This document shows, one piece after another, positions 36,401 to 48,298 of a stretch of 64,000 bases of DNA (position 1 is the stretch's first letter; the number at the start of each line of letters is the position of its first letter). The position numbers and the translations under genes are program-made. The notes below the pieces were generated by a model. That model saw only the letters and a list, made by a program, of their open reading frames with translations, ran no database searches and was not told where the DNA came from. The stretch lies in the NCBI RefSeq assembly GCF_014805685.1, contig NC_060899.1:9230790-9294789 (forward strand). The letters are read 5' to 3'. The stretch is from Silurus meridionalis. Its lineage: Eukaryota; Chordata; Actinopteri; Siluriformes; Siluridae.

Positions 36401-38630
36401 ACAGAGGTGACTTTGCAGTATTTTCTTTAATAGGAGTAAATCTATATTATATTTAAAAATCCTAGGGCAGCATGTAAAGTTCTCCCTTATGCACCCATCA
36501 TCGTATCAAACATAACTACACTGTACAACAAACACATAACCATTCAAAGCCTCTTGCTACAAACTCTTTCAAAATTATTATTTTTTTCAATTTCCTGAAA
36601 GTCCCTATTAATGTATTTGATTCCTCTCAAGCAGCTCCCACTTTCATTATTTTGCCTTTCCCCTTTTGTCTTTTAAAATGTGGATTTTCGCAGAATATAA
36701 ATAATAGAATGCACAAAAGCAAATTCCAGAAGACACATTTTTCCTTTCCGTGACTTTATTCCAATTATGGCTGCAGTTGCACTCCAAGCTATGGATTAAA
36801 ATAAGCTCCCAAAGTGTCAAGAAATTTCACATTGACCATTACTCATCTTTTATTGCTGCATGCATGCATAATTACACACACAGGCATACACACTCTAATG
36901 CAGAGGTACATGCTCAAACCTACAGAAAAGAGCATAAGAATTTCATTACAAAATATTTAATATAAATTTTAGATAAAATATATTTATTATTTGTGTATGA
37001 TAGCAGAAATTCTCTAACCCTAGTTCTACAAAGCCCAGTCACTTACTGCTCATTTTATTTTATTGGCCACAGTCCCACTCTTTTAACCTTTGACCATTTC
37101 CTTTCAGTTTGCTGTAAATGCCCTTACATCTCCCAAACCTTCAGAGGCCCACAAATATTTTAATTCCTTGGGACAAATGGCTGCATGTGATGAATGCTAG
37201 TGAAATCTCATGAGCTACTATACACACCCTCATCTTTCAAGATACTTCCTTTTCCTTGTCTGATAAACCTCTCCAATCCTCATTTCTTCCTCTCCAGAGC
37301 AATACATTTCTTCCCAGCACAGTCATTTTCAGATCTTCAACTTTCACCCATTAATTTCTCTCTGTCCTGTCTTTCTCATTTTGAGTCTGCATGGTGAAAG
37401 AAGAAAAAAAGATTCTTATAGAGTATAAAGGGCAAGAACAGTTCAAGCTCATTGGAGAGAGGGCAGGATTTAAAATGTCTCTCTAGAATCAATAATCAGC
37501 AATAATGCCAAACATGGTACTAAATTACATTCCGAATCAAATTTACATTGTTTTTAATCCCACTTTTGCATGTCATGTACATTTGGCTGGGAGTTTGATA
37601 TCTAATTACATTTACACATACCTTTCGGTTATTGCTGTATATGCAGCAGACTTTCTGAATAATAGTGCCAGACATTTTTGCAGCACTCACTCATACACAC
37701 AATCCAAATACTAATATATCATTAATTGTACGATTTTAATTTTAAGGTCTTTCTGTTTATCCAGAACGGACATCTCACTATTCAAATGTCAGTGTGCTGT
37801 CTTGCACATCATTGCTTTTTAGAGAGAATGAGAGAAGCCCATTAGATTAGATGTTGCAGCATTCATTTTGACTTCATACTGTACGTTTTAACAACTGCAC
37901 TATTTTATTTTGTATCTAAAGTGTAATAAAAATACATAGGACATCTGAGATGTTGAGCATTACATAATGCTTTTAGAATGTATTCAAACCCCTTATTTTG
38001 TTCCATCATATCTAAAACAAGCAAATTAACATCAATCTGCAAAATCTGCTTCATAATTTTACACAAATTGTACTTTGTATCAATATTGAAATAATACTAT
38101 TGATACCTACAGTACTTTAGGATACTTTAGGATACTAGGATTTTAATTTATTTGTGGCACATGGCTGCCAAAATTGCTTTGGGCTACTCGTCATGCAGGG
38201 GTGTTATTGCAAATGTTTATGTGCCATAATTATTTTACAGCACATGATTAATTAATTATAATGATTAAGTTAGTAATACAGCAGAAATGTACTGGGCATA
38301 GAGTTGGAATAATCTATATCCATCTCAACACCGCATGGCAAACAAAAAATAAATAATCTCTATATAAGTTAATGAATTTAAATAACATTGTACCATATTG
38401 ATCTAAAGCCTGTAGTTTATTATAAGTTAAGATTATATATGTGTGTGCGCGTGTGTGTATGTGTGTGTGTGTGTCCTCAGGTCTGTATGTCAAACACTGG
38501 ACGATGCTGTAAATTTAAACTGACAGGCTGATGACAAACAGCAGCAGCTTGGGGCTGAATGCATGAACACAAACACAAGCTTACACACATGCTCCCTCTC
38601 TCTGTCTCTGTCTCTCTCTGTCTCTGTCTC

Positions 38631-38661
<31 letters not shown>

Positions 38662-39164
38662 TTCTCACTCTCTCTTTCCAAACACAAAAAGTAAGATTTA
38701 AGATTACAGATCATGCACATTTGTCAGAGTGTATGTGTCTGCAGAAAAGAAAGTGAGACTAAGCACAAAGTAGAGAGAAAAAAGGACAGCCCTGTTTCTT
38801 TCCTCTCTGTATGGAAAAGCATGCACTGGCAGAACGCTGCTTTTCGTGATGTAAGTACTGCAGTCTGACATGTTTGATTAAGAGAAAAAAGACAGACAGG
38901 AAGTGGAATTTAGAGAGGGACAGAAAAGACTAGGAGAGAAAATAAGAGACAAAGAATAAATCAAGGATGAATGAAAGAAAATAAATTAAAAGAGATAGAT
39001 GCTGCTCTACTACTCCACAAACATCTGAACTTAACTACTATCATTATCATATGTTTCAATCATCATCTTTCAAATTTGCTTACACACCAGCAGAAAGGAC
39101 AAGGACAATCAGATGATCAATTTCCAACTAGGCAGCATGCACAACATTGTGATGAAAGTCTCCA
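33481..39164. other. Long noncoding stretch
   Basis: No supported gene; ORFs of 61-99 codons have no domain. A 13 bp perfect hairpin lies at 35144-35176 (TTTGAGTGGAGGT, loop TATGTCT). A CT/GT-rich simple repeat is at 38593-38678 and a GT-rich one at about 38438-38475. The segment 33800-33915 (ACACATGCATCCTCTGAGAC) may be an old repeat. Otherwise nothing recognised. Confidence 0.45.
38593..38678. repeat. Impure (TC)n / TCTG simple repeat
   Basis: TCTC runs broken by TCTG units. They generate Arg/Glu-rich ORFs on the minus strand, which are artefacts. Confidence 0.95.
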
Positions 39165-40385
39165 GGTTACGTATGTAACCAGCGGGGTGACGTCACAACC
39201 AGGAAGCATAAATGCACAAGGAGTCAATCCAGTGCTAGCTTCTGAAAAGGAAAGGAAGTGCTGCAGGGATGCAGGCAGTGTGGCATGGAAACGCAGTGTC
39301 TTATTCCCTCGGGGAACCATGGTTACATACTGCGTCAAAAATGCTTTTGGAACAAGAGTCCAATCAAGCCAGACTAATCTCTAAAATAAGACTAATCCCT
39401 GCCTAGTGTGGACAGGCACAGCTAGGGCGAAGGACTGCAGGGCCAGGAGTGGTCAAGGCTATAGAACCTGACAAAGGCCTGCGAGGTGGACCAGCCCGCA
39501 GCGTTGTAAACGTCTTGGAGTCAATAAATCAAAGCCTTAGAGCCAGCCACACTTCAAGAGGAGTGCACGCTGACCCTGAAAGGAGCGGGAGACCAGGGGA
39601 CGCTTATTCGCAGGAAGACCTCTACTCGGAGAGACATAGCAGATGAACAGCTGCTTTGACTTCCTCCACAGTTCTGTTCTGTAGACTTATATTGACCAGA
39701 AGAAGCTTAACAGTTGGTTAAGCTTCTTCTGGTCTGGGGCCTGAAAGGGAGGAGGAGAGAATGCCTGGAGAATAACAGGTTGTGGGACGACGAGGGTACC
39801 TTAGAAACATACTCTGATCTAGATGAACAGGCCAGTCAGCACCAGGGGGCATCCAGGAGCACAGCCCTATACCTGTCGGAAAGATCTGACTGTGCTAGTT
39901 CCCTAGCACAGTGGAACTCATGGACTTGCTGACCACCCAAGACATCTCCCACAACTAGCTCCCGCAGCAGATCGCCTGATAGGCCTGCAGCATAGCCAAG
40001 GGCTTGGTGGACAGCGCTGGGGCTTTGAGAGACAACGCATAACCCGGGGAGAGATAGCTAGCCAGTGTCTCTTTAACCCAAGGCATTTCTCAGTCCAACT
40101 AAATACGAATATAGTGACACCCTAGGACTAACGATGTGGGAAGAATAAGGCCTAACACACAACCTGGACACTTCAGTGTGCAGGTCTGGGAGGAAAGGCA
40201 GGCCCTGGCATGGAGGCAGTGTTGCAGAAAGCACTAGTCAAGCTTTCTAGGTGGACAAGCCTTCTGCTGTGCTTTTATGCTTCTTGGCCGTGACGTCACC
40301 CTATTTGAGTAATTACACACGTGATTCAGAGCGTGGACAACGCGGAAGCGATCCCAAAGCGTTTTTGATTGAAGGGGAACAGATC
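39165..40385 (+). mobile_element. Unclassified repeat family A, copy 2 with inverted ends (possibly DIRS-like)
   Basis: Left part GGGGTGACGTCACAACCAGG with AAGCATAAATGCAC (39184-39218) is repeated in inverted form at 40264-40304 as TGTGCTTTTATGCTTC with TTGGCCGTGACGTCACC. The element therefore has subterminal inverted repeats about 1.1 kb apart. Internal landmarks match the minus-strand copy at 16077-16800. No complete ORF is present; those at 38971-39384, 39449-39646 and 39714-39932 lack domains. It is probably a non-autonomous derivative. Similar ends occur in fish DIRS-type retroelements, but this was not verified. Confidence 0.6.
39694..39734. repeat. Perfect 18 bp hairpin inside repeat family A
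   Basis: GACCAGAAGAAGCTTAAC, loop AGTTG, then the exact reverse complement. Copy 1 of the family does not extend clearly over this point, so I cannot say whether it is a family feature. Confidence 0.95.
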
Positions 40386-43300
40386 CTACAAATGCAAAAA
40401 CGAATGTAAACAAACTGAGATTTTTCAGGTCTCTCTCTCTCTTGCTTTCTCTATTTCTCACACACACCGAAACACACAGACACAGACATCACACACAAAC
40501 ATGCAAGAGTCTAAATAGTCTACAAGCCAAACATTCCTACAAACTTTTAATGAAGTTGAGTCAGAGACAGGGAGCACATTCTCACTAGTACCAGTCTGTG
40601 TGTACAAGACACACAGATACTGTAATTTGTATATCATCACGAACAACAGACCGAGGCTGATGGCATTTCAAAAGCTCTGTCTCCTTTGCTTTTCAAGGCT
40701 GCACACACTCACTATTCTAAGTGCTTTTTGCACACTCTCTGAGTGCTGCTAGAGAGCTGAAGGGGAATGCAGGCTAATCGGAGCTTTGATTAATAAAATT
40801 GGTGGCATGCAGGAGGGATCAGGAAACCAGTCAAGCAGTAATAAACAGATGGCTAGAAATCTCTCAGCTAAGGCAAAGATTTAATTTCCCCCAGTAATGG
40901 CCCATGTGGACTCCAAGCAAGGGATAAAGAAAAAATAAAATAACATTTTTATTTGCACTTGGATTTGTTTTTAGTTGGATGTTACACACCATTACCCTTA
41001 TATTTAGCACCTTTAAGGATTTTTTGGTCTGTCCTCTTTGGGAAACAAGATTACATGCAGAATGCTTTATAAACAAAGGGTCTCTTTAAAAGGAGAAACC
41101 ATTTTCAAAGATCCAAAGAATTTCTGAAGAACCCTTATTAAGAATGTACTGGAAGTCTGATCGATGATGTTGTGGTCTTGTGTCTGTATTGCCTTTAACA
41201 CCACGTGAACCCTACATAAGAATGCTGCATTTTAAATTCCTGTGACTATTCCTGTCACTAGGATAACACGTATAAAGCACCTGGGATTGCTTTAAGAATA
41301 CATGGGAAGCCCATCAAAGTGCAGCAATAAATGATTCTCTATTAAATGTAGAAATGTGAAATGTTACTTTTTACACAATATCATGTAGGTGATTCATTTA
41401 AATCAGACTTTTCTGTAGCTAGCACAGCCTGCATGAAAATTACCTTTGAAGCTCTTTTGACAAAGCACAATTCAGGCATGGTCTCTTTTGGCATATTCAA
41501 GTGCACTGCTGTGGTCTAATGATAACTGCAAATAAACTGGGCTTTTAACACATCATTCTGTATCCCAATCCAGAAGCATGGCTTTACTGGAAGTCTTTTA
41601 GTAAATGTGTGGTCTATTTTTCCAGAGAAAAAGCTAAACATTTCGACTGGCTTCTTAATGTGAGGACTGGGAGAGGTCCCAGTAGGGGTCAGTAGCTTAA
41701 TCCATGACTGATTTTAGCTGGTTAGTATAATAATGGTTAGCATTATACTGTATAATACAATTATTATAGTAATAATAATAATAGTAATTAAATACTATAC
41801 ATAATAATGTTATGTTTAATTATTTGCCTATTATTTTGATTTATAGTTCTCTGTAGGTAGTGATACAAAAAAAATAGCTTACAAAATAGCAGTTTATATG
41901 CTTTTGAGCAAGAGAGAACAAACACAACTAATGTCGACCTGATTTAGGAAAAGTCTTTTGATGCTTTTAATGAAGAGAGACTGAGAATTTGAACAGGAAA
42001 CCAGACACATGGATGAAACACAGATATGTGCTTCAATAACACGCATCTGTGCTTTCCCTATTATAAAAACTACCAGACACCACTGAAGCGCTTACATAAG
42101 AGCTTTCCTTATTTAAAAAACTAAAAACAAAGGCTTAAATAACAGTTAAATCTGAAATGTATGGTTTCTACTGTCAAACCTGATCTTTAACCTTCCACTG
42201 ATGGTGATAATGCAGTATAGGTGGTCAAGACTACACTATCTTTTCCAGCAGAATGAGTCAGTGGTGTCGAGATGAAAGCTCCAGTGCTCTCTGATATACC
42301 TGGCAGCACATTAACACAGTGAAAGGAACTCACAAATGAAAAGGTTAAAGCTATTAAAGTGCCTGCTGAGTGCACTGCTCATTTAGAGCGGCAGAACAGC
42401 TTTGTGTCCGAGCACAATGAGTGAGGGCCAGAAGTGGGTTGTAAAAGCAGAGGCTGGAGATGGCGCGTTGATATGACAGAGAGAACAGTTGCACTTCTTG
42501 CAAGTGTGGTTAATCTGACTTTCAAACAGCCTTTATTTTATCTTGTATTAACAATGAGACACTGTGGCAAGGTATTTTGAATTGCTATGACCAGGGGCAT
42601 TTGTAAACCTGATTTGGCAATAAACCAAAAGAAGAAAACGGTAAACATATGGTTAAGTATTATACTAGACTTGTAAATAAATAGATAACATATTAGCATT
42701 CTGTTAATTCCATGGAATTATTTTAGGTTCCACGAAACCAATTATGAGAATGCTGTACTGAAGTGGTTAGGTGAATAAGAAACTATAGTTAATTAAGAAT
42801 TTATTCTATTCTATTTCATTGTTTCATGGACAGTGCTAGACTCTGTATATAACATGTTTAAGGATAAACTGATTAACACATGCATATGTTGGCAATCCCT
42901 ATACTTTTACCACAATGTTGGAAGCACACAGTTGTGTCAGATGTCTTCAAACACTGTAGCATTAAGAGTTTCCTTCACTAGGTCATAAGTGGCAAAACAG
43001 TAAAGCCTCATCATCCAGACAACATGAGTACAAATAAACCTGATAAAACCATAGTCATGCATGGGAATTCACAAGAAAAAATACTAGCCAGACTATTAAG
43101 AAGAGGTGGCATATTCGCTCTCCCCTATAAATCACAGAAAAAAGAAAGCGGGTAGTGTTAGTGCTTTCCTCCAATTGTGGTACACAAATGGTTGGTAGCT
43201 GTTGTGTGAGAGTAAAAAGATGAGATGGTGAAAAGAAATCCCTGATAGGTGAAAACTGCCCTAAATTGTGGAGAAAAATCAAAGAAAAACAAAAGAAAAA

Positions 43301-43761
43301 CAAAAGATCAACCCATGTTTCAAAGTCAGTGCCCCTGTCCACAAATCAAGCTCTATGATCCTCACTAATGCCTCAATAGGTGGTAGATTTAATATTTTAT
43401 TAGATTAAATATGTGCAACATGTGCTTCTTATATGATTTTAAATGCTGAACTTAAGCAGCACTAGCAAAACTACAGTGTCACTGTGGCTACTCATTCTGA
43501 GTTACTCACTCTGTTACTCATTCTAACAATTGTAGTGCATTATTTTGCACATGCGAGAAATCACGGCTATTTCTTTTTTACAATAGTCTCACAATATGGA
43601 TTCTTTAACGAATTCTTCAAGAATTTTTCGCTTAAGAAGAAGAACATCCTGACAATTTTGCATGAATGAAGGATGGAAGGAATAAAGATATTTGTTAAAG
43701 TATGCTGGAATAAGTAGAAAAGTTAAGTAGAACATATCTTTTAAGATAAAATATTAAATGT

Positions 43762-43763
<2 letters not shown>
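40386..43763. other. Noncoding stretch
   Basis: No supported gene. The segment 40740-40850 (GGCTAATCGGAGCTTTGATT, TGGTGGCATGCAGGAGG) is repeat-free and could be conserved regulatory sequence. The 95-codon ORF at 43055-43342 (minus) is Leu/Phe-rich without a domain. Otherwise nothing seen. Confidence 0.45.

Positions 43764-43825
<62 letters not shown>
43764..43825. repeat. (AC)n microsatellite
   Basis: Pure AC run of about 62 bases. Confidence 0.98.
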
Positions 43826-43828
<3 letters not shown>

Positions 43829-43877
43829 CCACTAATAACGATAAGCAATTTTATGCTTTGCATTTCTTCCCCCTAAC

Positions 43878-43960
43878 TGTACCAAAATTAAACGAAACCA
43901 TGACTTAAAACCCAAGGTATGTACCAATCCGTGAATTTTGGGGTACGTTACGCCCCTAAT
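43878..43960. mobile_element. hAT-like terminal fragment
   Basis: TGTACCAAAATTAAACGAAA and AACCCAAGGTATGTACCAAT, then GGGGTACGTTACGCCCCTAA. This resembles the end of a widespread vertebrate hAT-type non-autonomous element (terminus usually CAGGGGTGTAAC when read inward). Only about 80 bases remain. The assignment is from memory. Confidence 0.5.
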
Positions 43961-44967
43961 TTTTTTACACGCATAATGATGTAAGCATTTTCAAATGTCT
44001 CAGTGTGTGCGTGCAATTTTTTGCAGACCCAAAACATGATGCTACCACCACCATACTTGACTGTAGGCAAGACACAATTTTCTTGCTACTCCTCCTCAGG
44101 GCGTCTCCACACATGCTGGACACCATCTGAGCCAAACAAGTCTTTCTTAGTTTTACCAAACCACAGGACATGGTCCAAGTAATTCATGTTTTTGGACAGG
44201 TTGTCTTCAGCAAACAGTTTGCGGGACGATGGCCATGAAAACCGACTTGCTGCAGTGTCTGGTGTATGGTGTGAGCACTAACAAGCAGACCTTCCACTTC
44301 TGCAACCTCTAAAGCAATGCTGACACCACTCATGAGTATGTTTTTTAAAGCCAGCTTCTGCACGTTACGCACAGCATGAGGACTCAACTTCTTTGTTCGA
44401 CCCTTGCAAGGCCTGTACCGAAGGAAACCTTACTTGGAAAACCTCTCTATGACTCTGGCCACTGTACTGCAACTGAGTTTCAGGGTGTTACTGAAATTCT
44501 TCTAGCCTAGGCTATCTTTGTGGAGAGCAACAATTCTAATTCTCAAATCCTCAGTGAGTTCTTTGCCATGAGGTGCCATGTTAAACATCCAATGGTCAGT
44601 ATGAGAGAATTGTACTAAAAGCACCTAATTTTAACAGCTCTAATGTAATATACACAAATTTGTATGGTCCTGTCAAGCAGACAAAAATATGAATATGATG
44701 AATATGAGATGTGGCTTTGTATGGTTAAATTACATACAGCTGTAATCACTTAGGATTTACTCACTTTTGTTGCCAGCTAATTTTAACAATAATGGCTGTA
44801 TGTTGAGTTATTTTCAGAGGACAGTAAATCTTTTCTTCTATACAAGCTACACATTGACTACTCTGAAATATATCCTTATGTTTAATTTTTATATTATTGT
44901 CCCTTAAGAAGATATACTAAAATTGTTCCTGAAATGTGAGGAGTGTACTCACTTTTGTGAGATACTG
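43960..44967 (-). mobile_element. Truncated Tc1-like transposon, third family
   Basis: The right end reads GTGTACTCACTTTTGTGAGA followed by TACTG and TA, a terminus well known in fish Tc1 elements. The opposite terminus is missing; the element breaks off near 43960 against a hAT-like fragment. The transposase start and middle are present on the minus strand. Confidence 0.85.
43969..44580 (-). pseudogene. Tc1-like transposase, 3'-truncated and frameshifted
   Basis: From 44580 on the minus strand it starts MAPHGKELTEDLRIRIVALH with KDSLG, then hits a stop. The helix-turn-helix part continues as LKLSCSTVARVIERF in pieces. The 44387-44184 and 44171-43965 frames give LSPHAVRNVQKLALKN-like and WFGKTKKDLFGSDGVQ-like segments, the latter in mixed frames. 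It ends near the HTETFENAYIIM-like region, before the second catalytic Asp. It is inactive. Confidence 0.8.
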
Positions 44968-45144
44968 TAAATTAGATGTAAATTAGTCTCTTAAGAATCA
45001 ATAGAAATAAAAATAAAAAAGTTCAAGTCTCTTTTTTTAAGAGATCTACTGTTTGGTGCCTTGTGCAGTGAATCCTGACTTTAAAAAATAGCAATTAATA
45101 AATTCATGTGAACTCATACAGTAACACTATATATGAAGGTTCTG
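44968..45144. other. Short noncoding spacer
   Basis: AT-rich spacer between two transposons. Confidence 0.5.
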
Positions 45145-45152
45145 CTAATAAA

Positions 45153-46111
45153 CAGTGTTGGACAAAGTACACAAACCATGAACTTTAGTTAAAGTAGAGA
45201 TGCAGTAGGTAAAATATTGTTCCAGTAAAAGTGCTTCATTATACCTTTAACTTGAGTAAATGTACAAAAGTATTTGCCTTAATTTACTTAAATATCGAAA
45301 GTACTACAGTTTATTATGGCTATAATGTCCTATTATCATTTGTCACATGACTCTTGCATAATCAATTCAGTTTATGTGAAAAAACTCTAATGTTATTGTT
45401 AGCACAGCAATCTATTATTAGAATAATATTAATTACTCAAACACTGATTGATATCTATTAAAATTACCATGAGCCCAAAACATTAATTTATAGGACTTAG
45501 AATTGCACAAATAATCCTAAGTGTGTTGTAGCAAGTTAGATTTCTCCAAGTACCGCCATATATTTGATACCGCCAATCGGCAATCAAAACAAGTTCAAAA
45601 CAGAGTGCGCACTCTACCATGATTGGTGGTTTGCTGCATGCTTGGCAAGTTAAGTTTTTATCCATTAAAACTTTCTTTCAGCGTCTCCCATTAGAGGTCG
45701 CCACAGCAGACCATCCGCATATTTGATTTGGCACGTTTTCACGCTGGATGCCCTTCCTAACGCAACCCTCCCCATTTATCCGGGCTTGGGACCGGCACTA
45801 AGGCTTGTGCAACCCTAATGGCCGGGGTTCGTTCCCTGACCAGGGATCGAACTCGGGCCGCAGCGGTGAGAGCGCTGCATCCTAACCACTAGACCACCAG
45901 GGAAGTAAGTTTTTATCCATTAATGAATAAAAAAGAATGGCTGATTACGGAAAATGTAGATTAGTAAAAAAGTAAGGTATTTGATTTCAAAATGTAGTGA
46001 AATTTATGTAAAAGTCTCCCCAAATAGAAATACTTTAGTAATTTACTGATACGTGAAAAGCTACTTAAATACAGTAACAAATTACATTTACTTCGTTACT
46101 GTTCACCACTG
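45153..46111 (+). mobile_element. hAT-like non-autonomous element carrying a SINE insertion
   Basis: Flanked by an 8 bp direct repeat, CTAATAAA, at 45145-45152 and 46112-46119, the duplication length made by hAT transposases. The left end CAGTGTTGGACAAAGTAC pairs imperfectly with the right end read inward (CAGTGGTGAACAGTAACG). The interior has no transposase. Removing the SINE and one copy of its target duplication leaves about 704 bp. The ends are those of a frequent fish repeat with AAAGTAC/TTACTTCG-type termini. Confidence 0.82.
45669..45905 (-). mobile_element. Complete tRNA-Glu-derived SINE with an RTE-type tail
   Basis: On the minus strand the head TTCCCTGGTGGTCTAGTGGT with TAGGATGCAGCGCTCTCACC, GCTGCGGCCC and GAGTTCGATCCCTGG resembles a tRNA-Glu gene, including an A box (TAGTGGTTAGG) and a B box (GTTCGATCCC) for RNA polymerase III. 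The 3' tail (CCATCCGCATATTTG, then CTGTGGCGACC read inward from the RTE side with small differences) matches the RTE LINE 3' end at 9420-9472. An 18 bp duplication TAAGTTTTTATCCATTAA flanks it at 45651-45668 and 45906-45923. It has no coding capacity and depends on RTE enzymes. Confidence 0.93.
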
Positions 46112-46119
46112 CTAATAAA

Positions 46120-47396
46120 CCTCAAAACACTACAATCGATTTCCCTTGCCTAGAAATGGAGTCAGAATCTGACCACCACGTCTTCTTTGAGATAGTCAAG
46201 ACAAAAAGTGTTTAGTGAGGTACTATCAAGCCTAATCTTCTTACTCTAAAAAGAAAATCAATGCTATTACATCACTGAAAGCCAAGAAAGTCTCAAAACA
46301 AGTAGAAGCTTCCTGGAGGCATTCAAACACATTAAAACAATAAAATAAAGATGCATGCAAGCCAAAAAGCAATCACAAACACAGCCAAATTTCTTCAGAG
46401 CTTATAAACACCAATCCTTAAATCTTTATTGCATCGCTTTCAACTAGTCCAAATGGAGTTTGCTGTGACAAAATTACCTGCCATCATCATGTGGCCTAGC
46501 GACTTTTTGACTTCCTTAACAGCTTTCTTTTCTTTATAATAGGTGAGTAAACAAATGTTATGTGCTTTCTCAGTACAATGTGTTAAATTTTTCTTGCTGT
46601 GGTGATCGCACATATATTACAGATGTTAAATTTAGAGATTTACTTTACTTTATTTACATTACTTTAACTTAACAATCTGTTACATGTCAGAGGTAAAATA
46701 TGTAGCTTTGCTCATGTTAAAAAAGTGAGAAAACTGAGAAATCCCATCAAAGCCTTTTATTGGCTTTGATGGGATTTTCAAGGCTGGAAGGATATTCTAT
46801 TAAGAATTAGCATTCAAATAGTACAACAGGAAATACACACCAAACAGTGTTTACAAAACAGTAATAAAAAACAAGGACACAAGGTGATTCCATATCTACA
46901 GTCCTATTACCTCCACCTCACAGTGCTCTAAATCAAACTGTGAGCTTTTAAGATGCATGTAAGACCTTTAGTGAGTTCAAACACAGTTCAATAACATGCC
47001 AACATTCAAGTCTCTATTCCTTTCTTTCTGTTTACTTCAGTCGATTCCATTTCAGTGCATTATACAGTATATAGCTAGACAATGTTTATAAAACAAGGTC
47101 ATACACTGACCTATAAGAACAACAATTCTAACAGAAACCCACATTCCTACATTACTAAGGAGTAAGAAGTAGTATGTGTGATTGTTCTTTCTGGATTAAA
47201 ACGGCTGTTTTCTACTGTATTAATAGCATAGAGTAGCTAACAGTCTCCATCGTGACATAATAACAGACTTGTCATTGGGAAGCCAATAACTGTGCACAGA
47301 ATGGGTCCCTTTTACACTACATGACCATAGTCGCTTAGCTAATCAATTTTTTGTTGGGTGTAGAAGTGGTCATGCAGAATAGTTGTATATCATGAC
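46120..47396. other. Noncoding, with one short hairpin
   Basis: No gene recognised. A perfect 15 bp hairpin (AATCCCATCAAAGCC, loop TTTTATT) lies at 46740-46776. Confidence 0.45.
46740..46776. repeat. Perfect 15 bp hairpin with 7 base loop
   Basis: AATCCCATCAAAGCC, loop TTTTATT, then GGCTTTGATGGGATT. No T run follows as in a bacterial terminator, and the context is eukaryotic. Confidence 0.95.
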
Positions 47397-48076
47397 TACC
47401 GTAATTTCCGGACTATTAAGCGCACCCAAATATAAGCCGCACCCACTGAATTTGACAAAGATTTTTATTTTGAACATAAATAAGCCGTCTATAAGCCGCA
47501 GGTGCCTACATTGAACTTTACACAGGCTTTAATGAAAGGGAGTGCCTGTTACACGGCTTGTATCTAAAGAGTAGCCTACCAAGAAAGTCATTGTTCATTG
47601 TCTTCCTCCATCCTTTCACAACAATTTCTCTTGGGAGTTTCTCTTTTGGCACCGTCGTGCGTTTAAAAATCACCATCGGTGAAGCTTTTCTCCCGATGCC
47701 GAGCAGCTCAGAACACAGGTGAAGTGCGTTTTTTCATGCCCGGTTGTTTTCAGCGTGATGAATGATTTGCATTTATTGTAAAAAATGTCCGAGTGAGAGG
47801 CAGGTCAAATGTCAGAGGAACCTCATCCGTATTTATGATGTGGTGCGGCCCGATTCAGTGGGAGCGCGATTTAATATGAAGAGTTTCATTTGTTCACCTG
47901 AACCCGTTCGGCAATTTCATTGGTCTAATGTTATGGGGCTCAGTTTTTTTGGCTTGAAGTTTGTGAAACCGGGAAAAACCCAGGAAAAATCCATATTTTA
48001 GCCGCTTCTTTGTTTAAGCCGTGGGGTTCAAAGCGTGGAAAAAAAAGTAGCGGCTTATAGTCCGGAAAATACGGTA
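47397..48076. mobile_element. pogo-like non-autonomous element with short terminal inverted repeats
   Basis: Left end CTACCGTAATTTCCGGACTA and right end TAGTCCGGAAAATACGGTAG, with TA at both junctions. The subterminal texts (TATAAGCCGCACCC, AAGCCGCAGG on the left; AGCCGCTTC, TAGCGGCTTATAG on the right) are typical of an abundant fish repeat. The interior has no transposase; a 79-codon ORF at 47762-48001 is incidental. The likely superfamily is Tc1/mariner-pogo. Confidence 0.82.
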
Positions 48077-48298
48077 GATGGCTTTGTCACAATTTTGTTT
48101 GGAACAAGTTTAAAAGAAAAAAGAACCGTCATTTGGTATATACTGGGATATGCAGGCAATGAGAATGGTCTATTCTTCAAAGAGAACTAAAGGTATACTA
48201 CAAATAATCTACAGTATACTTTGCACTACCAGGAATTATATCCTGTTTAATTTTTGTTTTGCCCTTATCAACATTTGGGTGTAACACGCCAAAGAAGT

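Noticed and set aside
45832..45905. Possible functional tRNA-Glu gene
   Set aside because: It is the head of a SINE with target duplications and an RTE tail, and mismatches break parts of the tRNA stems.
46740..46776. Hairpin as a transcription terminator
   Set aside because: The sequence is vertebrate and no T tract follows; bacterial terminator logic does not apply.
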